Of a stretch of DNA of 64,000 nt, positions 62,333 to 64,000 are shown piece after piece; position 1 is the first letter of the stretch; every line of letters starts with the position of its first letter. A model generated the notes under the pieces. That model had not been told where the DNA came from and did not search any database. It saw only the letters and a list, made by a program, of their open reading frames with translations. The position numbers and the translations under genes were made by a program. The stretch spans positions 1-64,000 of the forward strand of contig CAAGPV010000072.1 of assembly GCA_900771975.1 (NCBI GenBank), written 5' to 3'. Origin of the DNA: an uncultured Prevotella sp. Its GTDB lineage: Bacteria > Bacteroidota > Bacteroidia > Bacteroidales > Bacteroidaceae.

Positions 62333-62354
62333 CAGGTCGGATTTCTCTATATAA

Positions 62355-62414
62355 ATAAAGTAAAAAATCATCTTCAATGTACAATAGGTCTTTGAAGATG
62401 ATTTTTTACTTTAT
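62355..62414 (+). terminator. Terminator of pnp
   Basis: A perfect 23-bp stem (62355-62377 with 62392-62414) around a 14-base loop, beginning 22 bases past the stop. The symmetric ends would let it act in both directions. Confidence 0.85.
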
Positions 62415-62468
62415 AACTACCGAAATTTATAACTGGTACACATCGCCTTATCTTATAATCGACAAACA

Positions 62469-63875
62469 ATGAAAACAAATTTACCACTTCGCTTTTCGCT
62501 ATTATGTATAATGTTAATGATCGTCGGGGGAGCAACCATCGCTTCCAACCTGAATGGCGAGCAACAGCGCATTGCATTAAGAGACAGTATTCTAACACAG
62601 ATAACAGGAGGTAAAAAGCCTGAAGCCATCGCCAATATCCAGTCTTTTGGTGCTAAAGGTGACGGCACTACGGATTGCTTTCCGGCTTTCAAAAAAGCCA
62701 TGCAGAGAGCTAAGAAGATAGGAGGTTTGCACATTGTCGTACCACAAGGAATTTATTACCTACGTGGGCCTATCACCCTTGTAAGCAATGTATGTATAGA
62801 GCTAACAGAAGGAGCAACACTAAAATTCGACCCCTCGCCTGACTTATACCCACTGGTCAGCACAAGCTGGGAGGGTACATTTCTGTACAACTACTCTCCT
62901 ATGATATATGGATATGGGCTTGAAAATATATCCATAATAGGGAAAGGTACTATCGACGGGAACGCCACATCTACATTTGCTACATGGAAGCCAAAGCAAA
63001 AACCTGGGCAATTGCTCAGCAGACAACAAAATCACGAAGAACGCCCCTTGGACGAACGAAAATTTGGTAAAGGTTATTGGCTCCGACCACAACTCATACA
63101 ACTATACAACTGTAAAGGGATTACTCTTTCAGGCATAAAGATTACCAACTCTCCTTTTTGGTGTGTGCATCTCTTAAAGAGCGAAAACATCATCTGCAAC
63201 GGGTTGAGATATGATGCAAAGCTTATCAATAACGATGGAATCGACCCAGAATGTTCCCGGAATATTCTGATAGAAAACATACAATTCAACAATGGAGACG
63301 ACAATATCGCTATAAAAAGCGGACGCGACAACGACGGACAAAACTCAAAAAGTCCATCTGAAAACATTGTAATACGCAACTGCTTCTTTAAAGGTCTACA
63401 TGCAGTTGTAATTGGAAGTGAGATGTCAGGAGGTGTCAGCAATATTATTGTAGAGAACTGTACCTACGCCGGCTATTGCAAGCGTGGTATCTTTATCAAG
63501 ACAAATCCCGACCGGGGTGGCTTTGTACGTAACATCTTTGTCAAAAACTGCGAATTTGGCGATGTTGAAGATCTGTTCTATATAACCAGTATGTATGCCG
63601 GGGAAGGGCAGAACAGTCATAACTACTCCACCATTGAGAGGGTTTATGTTGATGGGTTGAGATGTAAAAACGCAAATGCAGCTGCCATTACACTTCAAGG
63701 AACAAATGCCAAGCACATAAGTAAAGTAGAGTTTAAGAACGTAGAAGTAGATAATGCGAAAATAGGCATAAGTATAAGCAAGTCTGACGGGGTTGTCTTT
63801 GAAGATTGTCACATAGGAGGACACTCGGGAGTACCTTCGCAGAACACGCCTCAAGATAAAATCTTTGAACGGTAA
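62469..63875 (+). CDS. Exported GH28 glycoside hydrolase (polygalacturonase-like)
   Basis: A 468-residue beta-helix hydrolase. A signal peptide (LRFSLLCIMLMIVGGATIA) is followed by the usual GH28 opening (IQSFGAKGDGTTDCFPAFKKAM) and the catalytic region NNDGIDPECSRNILIENI, NNGDDNIAIKSG (paired aspartates) and the later GSEMSGGVSNIIVENC. GH28 enzymes cut galacturonan in pectin; related members act on rhamnogalacturonan, and the sequence does not decide. It follows the pnp terminator. No other pectin gene is in the window. Confidence 0.9.
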   Translation: MKTNLPLRFSLLCIMLMIVGGATIASNLNGEQQRIALRDSILTQITGGKKPEAIANIQSFGAKGDGTTDCFPAFKKAMQRAKKIGGLHIVVPQGIYYLRGPITLVSNVCIELTEGATLKFDPSPDLYPLVSTSWEGTFLYNYSPMIYGYGLENISIIGKGTIDGNATSTFATWKPKQKPGQLLSRQQNHEERPLDERKFGKGYWLRPQLIQLYNCKGITLSGIKITNSPFWCVHLLKSENIICNGLRYDAKLINNDGIDPECSRNILIENIQFNNGDDNIAIKSGRDNDGQNSKSPSENIVIRNCFFKGLHAVVIGSEMSGGVSNIIVENCTYAGYCKRGIFIKTNPDRGGFVRNIFVKNCEFGDVEDLFYITSMYAGEGQNSHNYSTIERVYVDGLRCKNANAAAITLQGTNAKHISKVEFKNVEVDNAKIGISISKSDGVVFEDCHIGGHSGVPSQNTPQDKIFER

Positions 63876-64000
63876 GAAAAAGTGGGGCGAACGATATTTC
63901 TAACGATAGAAAGCCAAAAAAGCCTTACGGTAAAGCGAATATAAGCGATAAATCCACCAATGATTATACTTAGTGTGGAATTGGCAATAAAACCATTGGT
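63851..64000 (-). CDS. Possible C-terminal end of a convergent gene (partial)
   Basis: On the minus strand the frame is open from the right edge to a TGA at 63851-63853 (49 codons), overlapping the end of the GH28 gene by 25 bases. It encodes a basic, hydrophobic segment (GGFIAYIRFTVRLFWLSIVR) that could be the tail of a membrane or glycosyltransferase protein. I cannot name it, and it could be chance; sequence beyond the window is needed. Confidence 0.3.
   Translation of the reverse strand, partial: TNGFIANSTLSIIIGGFIAYIRFTVRLFWLSIVRNIVRPTFSYRSKILS

Overview
The window is a contiguous piece of a Bacteroidetes chromosome, most likely from the Prevotellaceae. The evidence is: promoters of the Bacteroidetes type (TAnnTTTG at -7, often with TTTG 19-20 bases upstream); a type III glutamine synthetase tail; a GlsA/GlsB glycine-lipid pair; several secreted proteins with C-terminal domains of the type IX secretion kind; and the Bacteroidetes version of the division and cell wall cluster. 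I see no prophage, insertion sequence, CRISPR array or restriction system.

Layout. Bases 1-91 are the end of glnN. A convergent glsA-glsB pair (301-2187, minus) makes an aminoacyl membrane lipid. Bases 2371-18244 hold the dcw cluster in one direction: mraZ, rsmH, ftsL, ftsI, murE, mraY, murD, ftsW, murG, murC, ftsQ, ftsA, ftsZ, followed by a yqeY-like gene. Together they make lipid II from UDP-MurNAc and build the divisome; murB, murF and ddl are not here. Bases 19123-24920 (minus) encode an M6 metalloprotease and a three-repeat adhesin-like protein. Then come recO (minus), tRNA-Glu with rpsT, gyrB, a GH95 fucosidase and an AraC regulator. A minus-strand gpmI-ung-DUF3109 operon is followed by a GH3 beta-glucosidase. 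Bases 37652-43484 (minus) hold sufB, a small unknown secreted protein, sufC, sufD, sufS and rnhB. Bases 43714-48348 (minus) hold rimP-nusA-infB, and upstream of it is an S41 peptidase. After tRNA-Asn come a MATE transporter, a large GLUG-repeat surface protein, a second M6 protease, a thioredoxin-fold lipoprotein (minus), pnp and a GH28 pectinase.

The most unusual signal is a dispersed intergenic repeat. Each copy holds three 15-base imperfect palindromes of the form TTTTAGnnnCTAAAA, separated by 7-base spacers (22-base period) and ending in CACAGGGT. Three clear copies (145-212, 18782-18849, and 37451-37518 inverted) each lie between convergent genes. A fourth, decayed copy (50594-50652) keeps the 22-base spacing. 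Two copies share a further TTTCAAATTGAAA palindrome 48-49 bases beyond the CACAGGGT end. Other points worth checking are a three-repeat MraZ operator over the mraZ promoter, a terminator-like hairpin in the rimP-nusA-infB leader that suggests NusA feedback, a near-leaderless MATE gene, an unknown secreted protein inside the suf operon, and a thioredoxin-fold lipoprotein without its CxxC.
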